From Allokutzneria sp. A3M-2-11 16 (GTDB lineage: Bacteria > Actinomycetota > Actinomycetes > Mycobacteriales > Pseudonocardiaceae), in NCBI RefSeq assembly GCF_024213555.1, contig NZ_JANAVO010000008.1, positions 62,001 to 126,000 of the forward strand: a stretch of DNA of 64,000 nucleotides, in the 5' to 3' direction. Both the position numbers and the translations under genes were made by a program. The notes under the pieces were generated by a model, which saw only the letters and a program-made list of their open reading frames with translations, was not told where the DNA came from and did not search any database. This document shows positions 1-10,653 of this stretch, piece after piece. Positions within the stretch are counted from its first letter, which is position 1, and each line of letters opens with the position of its first letter.

Positions 1-290
1 AGGCCAGGGTAGGCGCCGCCGCCCTGCGGCATCACACCGATCCGGGGGCGCAGCCGCGCGGAGTCGGCGACCGGGTCCAGGCCGAGCACGCGCACCGTGC
101 CGGAGTCGGGGCGCTGGAAGCCCTCGCAGATCTCCACGGTGGTCGTCTTGCCCGCGCCGTTCGGGCCGAGCAGGGCGAACACGGTGCCGCGGGCCACCCG
201 CAGGTCGAGCCCGTCGACGGCGGTGGTCGAGCCGAAGCGCTTGACCAGCCCGCTGACGTCCAGCGCGGCGGAGTCGGCTCTGGGATCCAC
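1..290 (-). CDS. ABC transporter ATP-binding protein, N-terminal part (gene runs off the left edge)
   Basis: The first ~96 residues of an ABC-type ATPase are visible. They contain a Walker A motif, GPNGAGKTT, about 40 residues in, followed by the Q-loop region ending in GVMPQGG. This layout (short N-terminus, GFQRPDSG after Walker A) is typical of drug or daunorubicin-type exporter ATPases of the ABC-2 class. The chosen start is the GTG at 288-290. The gene lies directly downstream of mptB on the same strand. An ATPase next to mptB and divergent from suf is the arrangement I recall for M. tuberculosis Rv1458c/Rv1459c. Substrate is unknown, and Walker B and the signature motif lie outside the window. 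Confidence 0.85.
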   Translation of the reverse strand, partial: MDPRADSAALDVSGLVKRFGSTTAVDGLDLRVARGTVFALLGPNGAGKTTTVEICEGFQRPDSGTVRVLGLDPVADSARLRPRIGVMPQGGGAYPG

Positions 291-326
291 GAAAGCAGAG
301 CCTAAGCGGGTGAGCTGGCGCACTCG

Positions 327-1889
327 CTACTGGGACCGGGTTGCCCGCACCCGCCCCGGCATCCGCTTGCGCACGGCCAGCAGCAGCGGCCCGGCGATCG
401 CGAGCCCGGCGAGGATCGCCCACGGCACCACGAACTCCCGGCCGCCGTAGTTCGCGCCCGGCGGGGTGTCCACCACGGACATCGCGATACTCAGTACCAC
501 CGCGACCACCCGGAACCGCAGCGAGTTCGTGGACGCGGCCAGCGGGACCACCGCCCACACCAGGTACCACGGGTGCACGATGGGACCGAGTACCACCATC
601 GTGCCCAGCGCGATGCCCAGGCCGGTGATCGGGTGCAGGTACTTCTCGCCCCGGCGGAAGCACGTCCACAGCAGCCACACCAGCACCGCCACGGCGCCGA
701 TCGCGCCCGCGACGCGCCACGCCTCGGTCACCGCCACGGTGTGGTCGCCGAAGCCCAGCAGCACGCCGAGCGAGCCGCCGAGGCCGCCGAGCCAGGTCAT
801 CGGCGACTTCCAGGACTGGATCTTCTCCAGCGCGACGAGCGAGTCCTCCCAGCCCAGCGCGAGGCCGCTGCCGAGGACGATGACCGCCAGCACGCCCGCG
901 AACACCGCGATCAGCAACCCGGCCGCGCGGAAGAGGTCCTTGAAGGTGCCGCCCCAGCGCAGCGCCAGCGCGACGCCGAGGAAGCCCAGCGCGGGCGCGG
1001 CGCTGACCTTCACCGCGGCGGCGCAGGTCATCAACGTGGCGCCGATCAGGATCCAGCGCAGCCCCGGGCGCAGCGCGATCTCCAGCCCGGCGAGCATCAG
1101 GCCGACCATCAGCGCCTCGTTGTGCACGCCGCTGACCAGGTGGAACAGCACCAGCGGGTTGGCGGGGCCGAGCCAGAGCGCGGTCACCGGCCGGACCCCG
1201 CAGCGGCGGGCGAGGCGGGGGACCGCCCAGAGCATCATCGCGATGCCCGCCAGCGCGATCACCCGGTGCAGCAGCACGCTGGTGACCACGTGGTCCCCGG
1301 CGATCCAGCTGATCAGCTTGCCCAGGGTGAGGAAGAACGGGCCGTAGGGCGCAGGCGTGTCCCGCCAGACGTTGGGCACGCCCCTGGTCAGCGGGTCGTC
1401 CACGCCGAGCGCCTGGGCGGGGCCGACCTCGTACGGGTCGAGGCCGAGGAAGGCGATCTTGCTCTGGGCCAGGTAGCTGTAGACGTCGCGGGAGAACATC
1501 GGCGGGGCGACGGCCAGCGGGATCATCCACATGACCAGCGTGCGGTCCATCTGCGAGCGGGAGATCACCCTCGGCCGCCCGGACGCGGTGAGCCTGCCCA
1601 GCCACAGCCAGGAGACGATCACCAGGAACATGCCGGTGTAGACGATCGCCATCGAGACCGTCGGCACCCTCGGCAGCAGGCCGATCAGCGGCACCCTGGG
1701 CACCGGGTTGAACACCGGCGCCGCGCCCGCGCCCGCCGCCCCGACCGCCATGAGCAGCGCGCCGAGGGTCCCGAGCCGCCGGACCCAGTCGAGCTGACGA
1801 AGCTCGGCGGTGTCCAGAGGTCCAGCGTCCAGCCCGCCGGTGTCAACCGCCGGTGGTGTTCTCTCGCCCGCCCTCACGCCGCTGAACAC
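327..1889 (-). CDS. mptB: MptB-family polyprenol-phosphomannose alpha-1,6-mannosyltransferase
   Basis: A 520-residue polytopic membrane protein of the GT-C superfamily. Hydrophobic segments run from about residue 35 to the C-terminus. The early acidic loop has the FSRDVYSYLAQ motif, then LDPYEVGP and PAPYGPFF, all typical of the MptA/MptB family. These enzymes use polyprenyl-phosphomannose on the outer face of the membrane to extend the alpha-1,6-mannan backbone of lipomannan-type glycolipids. The length matches the family. The start is uncertain: the GTG at 1889 has no clear ribosome site, and a second GTG lies 12 bases inside. Its position divergent from sufR repeats the mycobacterial order. 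It shares the 1890-2157 spacer, with its repeat element, with sufR. Confidence 0.88.
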   Translation of the reverse strand: MFSGVRAGERTPPAVDTGGLDAGPLDTAELRQLDWVRRLGTLGALLMAVGAAGAGAAPVFNPVPRVPLIGLLPRVPTVSMAIVYTGMFLVIVSWLWLGRLTASGRPRVISRSQMDRTLVMWMIPLAVAPPMFSRDVYSYLAQSKIAFLGLDPYEVGPAQALGVDDPLTRGVPNVWRDTPAPYGPFFLTLGKLISWIAGDHVVTSVLLHRVIALAGIAMMLWAVPRLARRCGVRPVTALWLGPANPLVLFHLVSGVHNEALMVGLMLAGLEIALRPGLRWILIGATLMTCAAAVKVSAAPALGFLGVALALRWGGTFKDLFRAAGLLIAVFAGVLAVIVLGSGLALGWEDSLVALEKIQSWKSPMTWLGGLGGSLGVLLGFGDHTVAVTEAWRVAGAIGAVAVLVWLLWTCFRRGEKYLHPITGLGIALGTMVVLGPIVHPWYLVWAVVPLAASTNSLRFRVVAVVLSIAMSVVDTPPGANYGGREFVVPWAILAGLAIAGPLLLAVRKRMPGRVRATRSQ

Positions 1890-1930
1890 TATCGATCCCG
1901 GACCGGGTGAGCAGGCTCCGGGGTATGCCG

Positions 1931-2060
1931 GTCTTCAAGTACAGCCAACCCCGGCCGCCGCGACCGCGAACGACGGCACACCCCCGCCGCCGCCGGAGGA
2001 GCCGCGGGGGTTCGCTGTGGTTTGCGACCGTTTTGGGTGGGGTTGGGGGGACTTGAAGAC
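1931..2060. repeat. GTCTTCAAGTAC inverted-arm element, copy A
   Basis: The left arm GTCTTCAAGTAC (1931-1942) and the right arm ACTTGAAGAC (2051-2060) are inverted copies facing each other across ~108 bases. The arms are followed inward by CCAACCCC-type and GGGGTTGG-type tracts that can also pair. The same arms recur at 30031-30142 and 33260-33363. This copy lies in the spacer between divergent mptB and sufR. Function unknown: a structured RNA, a small non-autonomous mobile repeat or a regulator-binding array are all possible. Confidence 0.7.
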
Positions 2061-2157
2061 GCCCCCACCTGGGCTGGGAGCGGGGCCGGGGGTGAGTCGG
2101 GTCACGCTGGGAGGGGGGCGCTTTGCCCCGCCGGAGGAAATAAGCAAGACTTGTGTT

Positions 2158-2943
2158 GTGAAAAACGTCGGGCCCACTCCGCAGCCTGCGCAGCCCGCGC
2201 AGCGGGAGCACGCTGACGGCCGCACCCGCCAGGGCGTGGCCCGGCTGCTCCTGGAGCGGGGCCCGCTGACCGCCGCGGTGATCGCCGACGAGCTGGGCCT
2301 GAGCCCGGCCGCCGTGCGGCGCCACCTCGACGCGCTGCTCGCCGACGGCGAGGTCCGCACCCGCGACGCCTCGACCAAGGTGCAGCGGGGACGGGGCCGC
2401 CCGGCGAAGCTCTTCCTGCTCACCGAGGCCGGCCGCGGCCGGTTCGGGCACGCCTACGACGACCTCGCGGTCGCCGCGCTGCGCTTCCTCGCCGACGCGG
2501 GCGGGGAGCAGGCCGTGCGCGCCTTCGCCGAGCAGCGGATGGCCACCCTGGTGGAGCGGCACCGCGCGTCGGTGCTGGCCAACCCGGACCCCAACGCCAG
2601 GGCGAGGGCGCTCGCGCTGGCGCTGACGCACGAGGGCTACGCTGCCTCGACCCGCCAGGTCGGCGCCGGCGAGCAGCTGTGCCAGCACCACTGCCCGGTC
2701 GCCCACGTGGCCGCGGAGTTCCCGCAACTCTGCGAGGCCGAGACGGCGGCGTTCGCCGACCTGCTCGGCACCCACGTGCAGCGACTGGCCACGATCGCCA
2801 GGGGCGACGCGGCGTGCACCACCCACCTTCCCGCCCCGTCGCGGGACCAGCACCACAAGACCCAGCACCAGAAGACACAGGGTCCGGAAGCCGCACCGGA
2901 CGCGGATGAGACCTGCCCCGATTCCTTCAGGGAGCCCGTATGA
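2158..2943 (+). CDS. sufR: SufR, Fe-S-cluster-sensing repressor of the suf operon
   Basis: A 261-residue winged-helix regulator. Residues ~20-80 form an ArsR/DeoR-like helix-turn-helix ([20 protein letters not shown]), followed by a wing with basic residues. A cysteine cluster follows, C175-x3-C179 and C192 (CQHHC...LC), as in actinobacterial SufR where it binds an Fe-S cluster. In the family, holo-SufR represses the downstream suf genes and loss of the cluster derepresses them. The GTG at 2158 was chosen as the only good start in this frame near a purine-rich GGAGGA (2133-2138), although the spacing is long; the ORF stays open far upstream. Its stop overlaps the sufB start (ATGA), so it is the first gene of the operon. 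Confidence 0.88.
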   Translation: MKNVGPTPQPAQPAQREHADGRTRQGVARLLLERGPLTAAVIADELGLSPAAVRRHLDALLADGEVRTRDASTKVQRGRGRPAKLFLLTEAGRGRFGHAYDDLAVAALRFLADAGGEQAVRAFAEQRMATLVERHRASVLANPDPNARARALALALTHEGYAASTRQVGAGEQLCQHHCPVAHVAAEFPQLCEAETAAFADLLGTHVQRLATIARGDAACTTHLPAPSRDQHHKTQHQKTQGPEAAPDADETCPDSFREPV

Positions 2944-4394
2944 CTGCCGCTGCCGAACAGCGCACACCCACCACGGTGACCGAGCCGCTCACTCAGGAAG
3001 AGACGATCGCCAGCCTCGGTCGTTACGAGTACGGCTGGGCGGACGCCAACGACGCTGGAGCGAGCGCGCGCCGCGGTCTGAGCGAGGAGGTCGTCCGCGA
3101 CATCTCCGCGAAGAAGGACGAGCCGGAGTGGATGCTGGAGTCGCGGCTGAAGGGCCTGCGGCTGTTCGACCGCAAGCCGATGCCGAGCTGGGGCAGCGAC
3201 CTGAGCGGGATCGACTTCGACTCGATCAAGTACTTCGTGCGCTCCACCGAGCGGCAGGCCCAGAGCTGGGAGGACCTGCCCGAGGACATCAAGAACACCT
3301 ACGACCGGCTGGGCATCCCCGAGGCGGAGAAGCAGCGCCTGGTCGCCGGTGTCGCCGCGCAGTACGAGTCCGAGGTGGTCTACCACCAGATCAACAAGGA
3401 GTTGGAGGCCCAGGGCGTCATCTTCCTGGACACCGACACCGCGCTGAAGGAGCACCCGGAGCTCTTCCGCGAGTACTACGGCTCGGTGATCCCGCACGGT
3501 GACAACAAGTTCTCCGCGCTCAACGGCGCCGTGTGGTCCGGCGGCTCGTTCATCTACGTGCCCAAGGGCGTGCACGTGGAGATCCCGCTGCAGGCCTACT
3601 TCCGGATCAACACCGAGAACATGGGCCAGTTCGAGCGGACGCTGATCATCGTCGACGAGGACGCCTACGTCCACTACGTCGAGGGCTGCACCGCCCCGAT
3701 CTACTCCTCGGACTCGCTGCACTCCGCGGTCGTGGAGATCGTCGTGAAGAAGGGCGGCCGCTGCCGCTACACCACGATCCAGAACTGGTCGAACAACGTC
3801 TACAACCTGGTCACCAAGCGCGCCAAGGCCGAAGAGGGCGCGACCATGGAGTGGGTCGACGGCAACATCGGCTCCAAGGTGACCATGAAGTACCCGGCCG
3901 TGATGCTGATGGGCCCGCACGCCAAGGGCGAGGTGCTCTCCATCGCCTTCGCGGGCGAGGGCCAGCACCAGGACGCGGGCGCCAAGATGACCCACCTCGC
4001 GCCGCACACCTCCTCGACGATCATCTCGAAGTCGGTGGCGCGCGGCGGCGGCCGCACCTCCTACCGCGGCCTGGTCCGGGTGAACAAGGGCGCCCACCAC
4101 TCGAAGTCGACGGTGAAGTGCGACGCGCTGCTGGTGGACACCATCAGCCGCTCCGACACCTACCCGTACGTGGACATCCGCGAGGACGACGTGGCCATGG
4201 GCCACGAGGCCACCGTGTCCAAGGTCAGCGAGGACCAGCTGTTCTACCTGATGTCCCGCGGCCTGACCGAGGACGAGGCCATGGCGATGATCGTGCGCGG
4301 CTTCGTCGAGCCGATCGCCCGCGAACTGCCGATGGAATACGCGCTCGAGCTGAACCGGCTCATCGAGCTTCAGATGGAAGGGGCCGTCGGCTGA
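2940..4394 (+). CDS. sufB: SufB, Fe-S cluster scaffold subunit
   Basis: A 484-residue protein matching full-length SufB across its length. It has an N-terminal helical part, then the right-handed beta-helix core with conserved stretches such as [21 protein letters not shown] and [13 protein letters not shown], and a C-terminal [13 protein letters not shown] followed by the VRGFVEPI helix. SufB, with SufC and SufD, builds nascent Fe-S clusters from sulfur supplied by SufS/SufU. The conserved cysteine of the EGCTAP segment is present. No intein interrupts it, unlike some mycobacterial copies. Its start overlaps the sufR stop, and sufD follows one base after its stop, so the genes are probably translationally coupled. 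Confidence 0.97.
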   Translation: MTAAAEQRTPTTVTEPLTQEETIASLGRYEYGWADANDAGASARRGLSEEVVRDISAKKDEPEWMLESRLKGLRLFDRKPMPSWGSDLSGIDFDSIKYFVRSTERQAQSWEDLPEDIKNTYDRLGIPEAEKQRLVAGVAAQYESEVVYHQINKELEAQGVIFLDTDTALKEHPELFREYYGSVIPHGDNKFSALNGAVWSGGSFIYVPKGVHVEIPLQAYFRINTENMGQFERTLIIVDEDAYVHYVEGCTAPIYSSDSLHSAVVEIVVKKGGRCRYTTIQNWSNNVYNLVTKRAKAEEGATMEWVDGNIGSKVTMKYPAVMLMGPHAKGEVLSIAFAGEGQHQDAGAKMTHLAPHTSSTIISKSVARGGGRTSYRGLVRVNKGAHHSKSTVKCDALLVDTISRSDTYPYVDIREDDVAMGHEATVSKVSEDQLFYLMSRGLTEDEAMAMIVRGFVEPIARELPMEYALELNRLIELQMEGAVG

Positions 4395-4395
4395 C

Positions 4396-5565
4396 ATGGC
4401 CGTTTCGACCGACACCAACAGCACCGCCCCGGCCAGCCGGATCGCCCCCGGCATGACCCGGTCGGAGTGGTTCACCTCCTTCGACGTCGACGCCTTCGAG
4501 GTGCCCGGCGGCCGCGAGGAGAACTGGCGCTTCACCCCGCTCAAGCGGATCGCGGGACTGCACCTGGGCGAGGCGGCGAACAAGGGCCGCACCACCGTCG
4601 AGGTCGTCGCCGGTGACGGCGTCACGGTGGAGACCGTCGAGCGCGGCGACGCCCGCCTCGGTGTCGCGGGCACCCCGGGCGACCGGGTCGCCGCGCAGGC
4701 GTGGAACTCCTTCACCGGGGCCACCCTGGTCACCGTGGGCAAGGAGGTCGTCGCGACCGAGCCGGTGCTGGTCACCGTGACCGGCGCGGGCAAGGACGTC
4801 ACCGCCTACGGCCACATCCAGCTGCGCGCGGAGCAGTTCGCCGAGGCCGTCGTGGTCCTGGACTACCGGGGCAGCGGCGTGCTCGCGGACAACGTCGAGG
4901 TCGTCCTCGGCGACGGCGCGAAGCTGACCGTGGTCACCGTCATCGACTGGGCCGACGACGCGGTCCACGTGACCTCGCACCACGGCAAGGTCGGCCGCGA
5001 CGCGACGCTGCGGCACACCGTGGTCACCCTCGGCGGGAACCTGGTGCGGATCAGCCCGACCGTGGCCTACGACGGTCCCGGCGGCGACGCGGAGCTGCTC
5101 GGCGTGTACTTCGCCGACGCGGGCCAGCACCTGGAGCACCGCCTGTTCGTCGACCACGGCGTGCCGAACTGCCGCAGCAACGTGGTCTACAAGGGCGCGC
5201 TGCAGGGCGAGGACGCGCACACCGTGTGGATCGGCGACGTGCTGATCCGGGCGGCGGCCGAGGCCACGAACACCTTCGAGCTCAACCGCAACCTGCTGCT
5301 GACCGACGGCGCGCGCGCCGACTCGGTGCCGAACCTGGAGATCGAGACCGGCGAGATCGAGGGCGCGGGCCACGCCAGCGCCACCGGCCGCTTCGACGAC
5401 GAGCAGCTGTTCTACCTCCAGGCCAGGGGCATCCCGGTGGAGCAGGCGCGCAGGCTGGTCGTGCGCGGCTTCTTCCACGAGATCATCGCCAAGATCGCCG
5501 TGCCCGAGGTCCGCGAGCGGCTCGAGGCCGCCATCGAGGCCGAGCTGGAAGCCGTGGGCGTCTGA
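4396..5565 (+). CDS. sufD: SufD, Fe-S cluster assembly scaffold partner
   Basis: A 389-residue SufD. The N-terminal region (ENWRFTPLKRI) is followed by a beta-helix core and a C-terminal block (DDEQLFYLQARGIP, ARRLVVRGFFHEI) shared with SufB. The late motif GHASATGRFDDEQ contains the histidine conserved in SufD. It forms the SufBC2D complex, where it is needed for iron acquisition. The ATG lies one base after the sufB stop. A 37-base gap to the Rieske gene contains a good GGAGG ribosome site for that gene. Confidence 0.96.
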   Translation: MAVSTDTNSTAPASRIAPGMTRSEWFTSFDVDAFEVPGGREENWRFTPLKRIAGLHLGEAANKGRTTVEVVAGDGVTVETVERGDARLGVAGTPGDRVAAQAWNSFTGATLVTVGKEVVATEPVLVTVTGAGKDVTAYGHIQLRAEQFAEAVVVLDYRGSGVLADNVEVVLGDGAKLTVVTVIDWADDAVHVTSHHGKVGRDATLRHTVVTLGGNLVRISPTVAYDGPGGDAELLGVYFADAGQHLEHRLFVDHGVPNCRSNVVYKGALQGEDAHTVWIGDVLIRAAAEATNTFELNRNLLLTDGARADSVPNLEIETGEIEGAGHASATGRFDDEQLFYLQARGIPVEQARRLVVRGFFHEIIAKIAVPEVRERLEAAIEAELEAVGV

Positions 5566-5602
5566 TGCGCGCCGACGTGATCTTCTCCGCGGAGGCGCAG
5601 CC

Positions 5603-5923
5603 GTGACTGTGAGGGTCTGCCCGCTGGCCGAGCTGACCGACGGCAAGCCCGTCGGCTTCGAGGTCGCGGGCACCCCCGTGGTCCTGGTCCGCCGGGGCGA
5701 GCGGGTGCACGCGCTGCGCGACGAGTGCTCGCACGCCGAGGTCGCGCTGAGCGAGGGCGAGGTGGGCCGCGACGGCATCGAGTGCTGGCTGCACGGTGCC
5801 TGCTTCGACCTGGAGACCGGCGAAGCGCTCAGCCCGCCCGCGTTCGACCCGGTGGACGTCTACGCGACCTCCGTGCACGACGGCGATGTCCACGTGGACG
5901 TCACCACACCGACCAACCGCTGA
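5603..5923 (+). CDS. Rieske-type [2Fe-2S] ferredoxin
   Basis: A 106-residue soluble Rieske protein. Both ligand boxes are present: C-S-H (ECSHAEV) about 40 residues in, and C-x-x-H (CWLHG) some 18 residues later, with the usual FDLETGEAL loop after it. It resembles the ferredoxin subunits of non-heme iron oxygenases. Its place inside the suf operon suggests it supplies electrons for, or reports on, cluster assembly; that role is inference. A start at the GTG 5603 is supported by GGAGG about 8 bases upstream. Confidence 0.92.
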   Translation: MTVRVCPLAELTDGKPVGFEVAGTPVVLVRRGERVHALRDECSHAEVALSEGEVGRDGIECWLHGACFDLETGEALSPPAFDPVDVYATSVHDGDVHVDVTTPTNR

Positions 5924-5954
5924 CTTTCTTTTGCCACATCAGGAGAACGAAACA

Positions 5955-6710
5955 ATGGCCACGCTGGAGATCAAGGACCTGCACGTCACGGTCGCGACCG
6001 AGGACGGCGCCAAGGAGATCCTCAAGGGCGTCGACCTGACCATCAGGGCGGGCGAGACCCACGCGATCATGGGCCCCAACGGCTCGGGCAAGTCCACCCT
6101 GGCCTACGCGATCGCCGGACACCCCAAGTACGACGTCACCGGCGGTTCCGTGCTGCTGGACGGCGAGGACGTGCTGGAGATGAGCGTGGACGAGCGCGCC
6201 CGCGCGGGCCTGTTCCTCGCCATGCAGTACCCGGTCGAGGTGCCGGGCGTGTCGATGTCGAACTTCCTGCGCACCGCGGCAACGGCCGTGCGTGAGGAGG
6301 CCCCGGCCCTGCGGCACTGGGTCAAGGAGGTCAAGCAGGCCATGGCCGAGCTGGACATCGACCCGTCCTTCGCCGAGCGCAGCGTCAACGAGGGCTTCTC
6401 CGGCGGTGAGAAGAAGCGCCACGAGATCCTCCAGCTGGCGCTGCTCCAGCCGAAGTTCGCCGTGCTCGACGAGACCGACTCCGGCCTGGACGTCGACGCG
6501 CTGCGGGTGGTCTCCGAGGGCGTGAACCGCTACCGGGCCAACGGCGAGACCGGGGTCCTGCTGATCACGCACTACACCCGCATCCTCAAGCACATCACCC
6601 CGGACTTCGTGCACGTCTTCGCGGGCGGGCGGATCGTGGAGTCCGGCGGCGCCGAGCTGGCCGAGGTGCTGGAGCGCGACGGTTACGTGCGCTACACCGC
6701 TTCCGCCTGA
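5955..6710 (+). CDS. sufC: SufC, ATPase of the Suf complex
   Basis: A 251-residue ABC ATPase. Walker A is GPNGSGKST. The signature is FSGGEKKR, diagnostic of SufC. Walker B/D-loop is [14 protein letters not shown], with the aspartate-rich form typical of SufC, and the switch histidine lies in [10 protein letters not shown]. It binds SufB and SufD and drives their rearrangement during cluster assembly. The ATG at 5955 has an AGGAGAA site just upstream; the open frame continues upstream over the Rieske gene but that part is out of register with the family. The spacer to sufS is 53 bases. Confidence 0.97.
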   Translation: MATLEIKDLHVTVATEDGAKEILKGVDLTIRAGETHAIMGPNGSGKSTLAYAIAGHPKYDVTGGSVLLDGEDVLEMSVDERARAGLFLAMQYPVEVPGVSMSNFLRTAATAVREEAPALRHWVKEVKQAMAELDIDPSFAERSVNEGFSGGEKKRHEILQLALLQPKFAVLDETDSGLDVDALRVVSEGVNRYRANGETGVLLITHYTRILKHITPDFVHVFAGGRIVESGGAELAEVLERDGYVRYTASA

Positions 6711-6742
6711 CTGTTCTTCCCACCACCACGAGCGTTCGTTGA

Positions 6743-8047
<1,305 letters not shown>

Positions 8048-8060
8048 GGGGAATGCGCTG

Positions 8061-8516
8061 ATGCAACTGGAACAGATGTACCAGGAGATCATCCTGGACC
8101 ACTACAAGAACCCGCACCGCCGCGGCCTGCGCGACCCGTACGACGCCGAGGTGCACCACGTGAACCCGACGTGCGGCGACGAGGTCACGCTGCGGGTCAA
8201 GCTGGAGGGCTCCGGCGCCGAGGCGAAGGTCGTCGACGTCTCCTACGACGCGCAGGGCTGTTCGATCAGCCAGGCGGCGACCTCGGTGCTGACCGACCTC
8301 GTGGTGGACGGCACCGTCGGCGAGTCCTTCGCCAAGCACGAGGAGTTCCTGCGGCTGATGCAGGGGCGTGGCAAGGTCGAGCCGGACGAGGACGTCCTGG
8401 AGGACGGGATCGCCTTCGCCGGTGTCGCGAAGTACCCGGCGCGCGTGAAGTGCGCGCTGCTGGGCTGGATGGCTTTCAAGGACGCCGTGGCACGCGTTGA
8501 AGGGACTGAGTCATGA
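8061..8516 (+). CDS. sufU: SufU, zinc-dependent sulfurtransferase partner of SufS
   Basis: A 151-residue SufU-type protein. Three conserved cysteines are visible in NPTCGDEV, AQGCSISQA and VKCALLGW, with the aspartate of CGD as fourth ligand. The central insertion typical of SufU, absent from IscU scaffolds, is present. In Gram-positive bacteria SufU binds zinc and accepts the persulfide from SufS by ligand swapping. The gene is 13 bases after sufS and overlaps sufT by 4 bases. Confidence 0.95.
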   Translation: MQLEQMYQEIILDHYKNPHRRGLRDPYDAEVHHVNPTCGDEVTLRVKLEGSGAEAKVVDVSYDAQGCSISQAATSVLTDLVVDGTVGESFAKHEEFLRLMQGRGKVEPDEDVLEDGIAFAGVAKYPARVKCALLGWMAFKDAVARVEGTES

Positions 8517-8905
8517 CCGAGGACGTGATCCGGGGAGCTGCCGGGATGCCGGACCCCGCGCCCAAGGCGGACCAGCCGGAGCTGGCTGACCTGGAGGAGG
8601 CCATGCGCGACGTGGTCGACCCCGAGCTGGGCATCAACGTGGTGGACCTGGGCCTGGTCTACGACATCCGCGTGGAGTCGGAGGAGTCCGGCGATATCGC
8701 GATCGTGGACATGACGCTGACGTCGGCGGCCTGCCCGCTGACCGACGTGATCGAGGACCAGACCCGCGCCGCGCTGTCGGGCGGTCCGGGCGGCGGCCTG
8801 GTCAACGACGTCCGCATCAACTGGGTGTGGATGCCGCCGTGGGGCCCCGACAAGATCACCGACGACGGCCGCGAACAACTCCGCGCCCTGGGCTTCACCG
8901 TCTAG
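8513..8905 (+). CDS. sufT: SufT, DUF59/MIP18-family Fe-S maturation factor
   Basis: A 130-residue DUF59 protein. It carries the family blocks DPELGINVVDLGLVYDI and MTLTSAACPLTDV, with the conserved cysteine in ACPLTD, and the C-terminal NWVWMPPWGPDKI and QLRALGF. SufT is needed for Fe-S protein maturation when iron is short or cluster demand is high. It is the last gene of the operon. A strong hairpin follows 16 bases after its stop. Confidence 0.95.
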   Translation: MTEDVIRGAAGMPDPAPKADQPELADLEEAMRDVVDPELGINVVDLGLVYDIRVESEESGDIAIVDMTLTSAACPLTDVIEDQTRAALSGGPGGGLVNDVRINWVWMPPWGPDKITDDGREQLRALGFTV

Positions 8906-8921
8906 CCCCAGCGTGCCGGAG

Positions 8922-8990
8922 ATCCCCGTTTCGTACTCATAGCGGGCTTTGGGAGCGCTCTTTTTCCCGCTAGGAGTACGAAACGGGGAT
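8922..8990. terminator. Long hairpin between convergent sufT and cyclodeaminase genes
   Basis: Two 25-base arms, 8922-8946 and 8966-8990, are inverted repeats with a single mismatch. They enclose a 19-base loop that has a T-tract (8961-8965) and the small palindrome GAGCGCTC. The genes on both sides end here, so a bidirectional terminator is the simplest reading. The stem is much longer than an ordinary terminator and may belong to a dispersed repeat family. Confidence 0.75.
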
Positions 8991-9005
8991 GTGGTGTGCC
9001 TTGGC

Positions 9006-9917
9006 TCAGCCGAGGGTGGCGGCCACGGCGAGGTCCTGCCAGGCCATGCCGACGGACTTGAAGAGCTTCGGGGTGCTCGGGTCCAGGCGGCGTTCTCCGC
9101 GCGCCAGGGCGGTGAGCGGGATCAGGTCGTCGGGGCGGAGCGCGCCTTCGGTGATCGGGAGGACCACGTCGCCCGCTTCGCGCAGGGCCGTCGCGACGTC
9201 CTCGACAACGACCTCGCACCGGGTGACGGTGGCGGTGTCCACCTCGCGGGCGTCCGCCTCGTGGGAGCCGATCGCGAGCACCGTCGCGTGCGGGGCGAGC
9301 TTGCCGCCGTCGAACAGCGGGGTGCGAGCCGTCGTGCAGCAGGCCACCAGGTCCGCGTCCGCCACCGCGTCGGCGGTTCCCGAGGTGGCGCGCAGACCGG
9401 CCGCGGCGCACCGGGCGACGAGCTCGGCGACCCGATTTTCGTTGCGCCCCACCACTGTCACGTCGCTGATCGGGCGGACCACGCGCAGCGCCTCAATGTG
9501 CCCCCACGCCTGCGGGCCGGTGCCGAAGACCACCAGGCGGGACGCCTCGTTCACCGCGATCAGGTCGGCGGCGGCCGCGCTGACCGCGGGAGTGCGGATC
9601 GCGGTCAGCGCCGCGCCGTCGAGCAGCAGTTGCGGGGTCAGCGTCAGCGCGTCCAGCAACAGGTACACGCCCTGGACGCGGGGCAGGCCGCGCTCGGGGT
9701 TGTCCGGGGTGACCGTGACCAGCTTGACCCCGGCGTGGGCCGGAGTGAGCGAGGGCATCAACAGGATCTGACCGTGGTCGGCGGGCAGCACCGTGCGCGC
9801 CGGATCGGCCGCGGGGTCGAGGCCGGAACGCAGTGCCAAGTGGATCGCCTCGATCGCCGTGCCCATCGGGAGGCGCACGCGGAGGGATTCCTCGTCCAGC
9901 ACCGACAAGCGGCTCAT
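9006..9917 (-). CDS. Ornithine cyclodeaminase / mu-crystallin family protein
   Basis: A 303-residue member of the OCD/mu-crystallin family. The Rossmann motif is VVFGTGPQAWGHIEAL. The N-terminal part shows the family features of a substrate-binding lobe, including GVKLVTV and the segment ending in ALTAIRTPAVSA. Enzymes of this family use NAD(P)H on imines or deaminate amino acids: ornithine cyclodeaminase, ketimine reductase, N-alkyl amino acid dehydrogenase. The exact substrate cannot be read from sequence. The start is the ATG at 9917; the frame stays open to 10502 but that part overlaps DoxX and is not family-like. It is 85 bases downstream of doxX on the same strand. Confidence 0.85.
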   Translation of the reverse strand: MSRLSVLDEESLRVRLPMGTAIEAIHLALRSGLDPAADPARTVLPADHGQILLMPSLTPAHAGVKLVTVTPDNPERGLPRVQGVYLLLDALTLTPQLLLDGAALTAIRTPAVSAAAADLIAVNEASRLVVFGTGPQAWGHIEALRVVRPISDVTVVGRNENRVAELVARCAAAGLRATSGTADAVADADLVACCTTARTPLFDGGKLAPHATVLAIGSHEADAREVDTATVTRCEVVVEDVATALREAGDVVLPITEGALRPDDLIPLTALARGERRLDPSTPKLFKSVGMAWQDLAVAATLG

Positions 9918-10002
9918 CGCGTTCCTTCCCCGAGCCCGACGACCACGCCGATCCTGCCACGCAGAACGACCGCGTGGCAGGAACCGGCAGGCGGCACCGA
10001 GC

Positions 10003-10434
10003 TCACGCGGACACGGGGACGGCCTCCGCCGTTGTTCTCCCGCGCTTGGCCAGCAGGGAGTCGACCGCGTACCTCCCGGGACCGAGTACCGCGATGAGCA
10101 GGAAGAACCAGCTGTAGAGCGCCGAGGAGACGCCGCCGTTCTGGATCGGGAAGAGGTCCTGCGGCTGGTGCACCACGAAGTAGGCGTATGCCATGGAGCC
10201 GGAGCAGATGATCGCCGCGGGCCTGGTGAACAGGCCGACCAGCACGAGCAGGCCGCCCGCGAACTGGATGACCGCGGCGAACCAGCTCGGCCAGACCCCG
10301 AAGGCGACCGTGCCGCCCTTGCCACCCGCCCCGCCGAGCACGCCGAACAGCGACGCCGCGCCGTGGCAGGCGAACAGCAGGCCGACGACCGCCCTGGACA
10401 GGGACAGGACCACGGTATTGATCGACTTTGACAC
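10003..10434 (-). CDS. DoxX-family membrane protein
   Basis: A 143-residue protein with four hydrophobic segments and the DoxX signature region (GLLFACHGAASLFGV near residue 20; GGLLVLVGLFTRPAA in the second helix). Family members are small membrane proteins linked to quinone or sulfur redox chemistry and to oxidative stress responses. A direct function is not known here. The GTG start has a GAGGGAGATCC purine site upstream. Its promoter probably lies in 10435-10600, where small inverted repeats occur (ATCCGT-n5-ACGGAT at 10552-10568). Confidence 0.82.
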   Translation of the reverse strand: MSKSINTVVLSLSRAVVGLLFACHGAASLFGVLGGAGGKGGTVAFGVWPSWFAAVIQFAGGLLVLVGLFTRPAAIICSGSMAYAYFVVHQPQDLFPIQNGGVSSALYSWFFLLIAVLGPGRYAVDSLLAKRGRTTAEAVPVSA

Positions 10435-10653
10435 TGGAGGATCTCCCTCGTTCTCGCCGTCACCGTTTGCGCGCCCCGTGGTGATGAGGAAACTAACGGC
10501 ATTCGTGCAGCTACGAACCCTCCATACGGTTCAAGCCGACCGGAGGTTCACATCCGTGATTTACGGATAAACGCTCGGCATTCGGGCTAATGTGCTCCTC
10601 CGCCCGTTGACGGGCGCCCCTCGGCCTTGTCAAATGGTGGTCCGCCGCCTCTG

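Noticed and set aside
2637-4802. Very long antisense open frame over sufR-sufB-sufD
   Set aside because: It is opposite clear core genes, has low-complexity composition typical of frame shadows in high-GC DNA, and no recognizable domain. Similar long antisense frames at 573-1910 and 4360-5778 were rejected for the same reason.
8950-8963. TGGGAGCGCTC match to the CebR-like operator
   Set aside because: It lies in the loop of the 8922-8990 hairpin between convergent gene ends, where no promoter is expected. The inner GAGCGCTC is a short palindrome that can occur by chance at this GC content.
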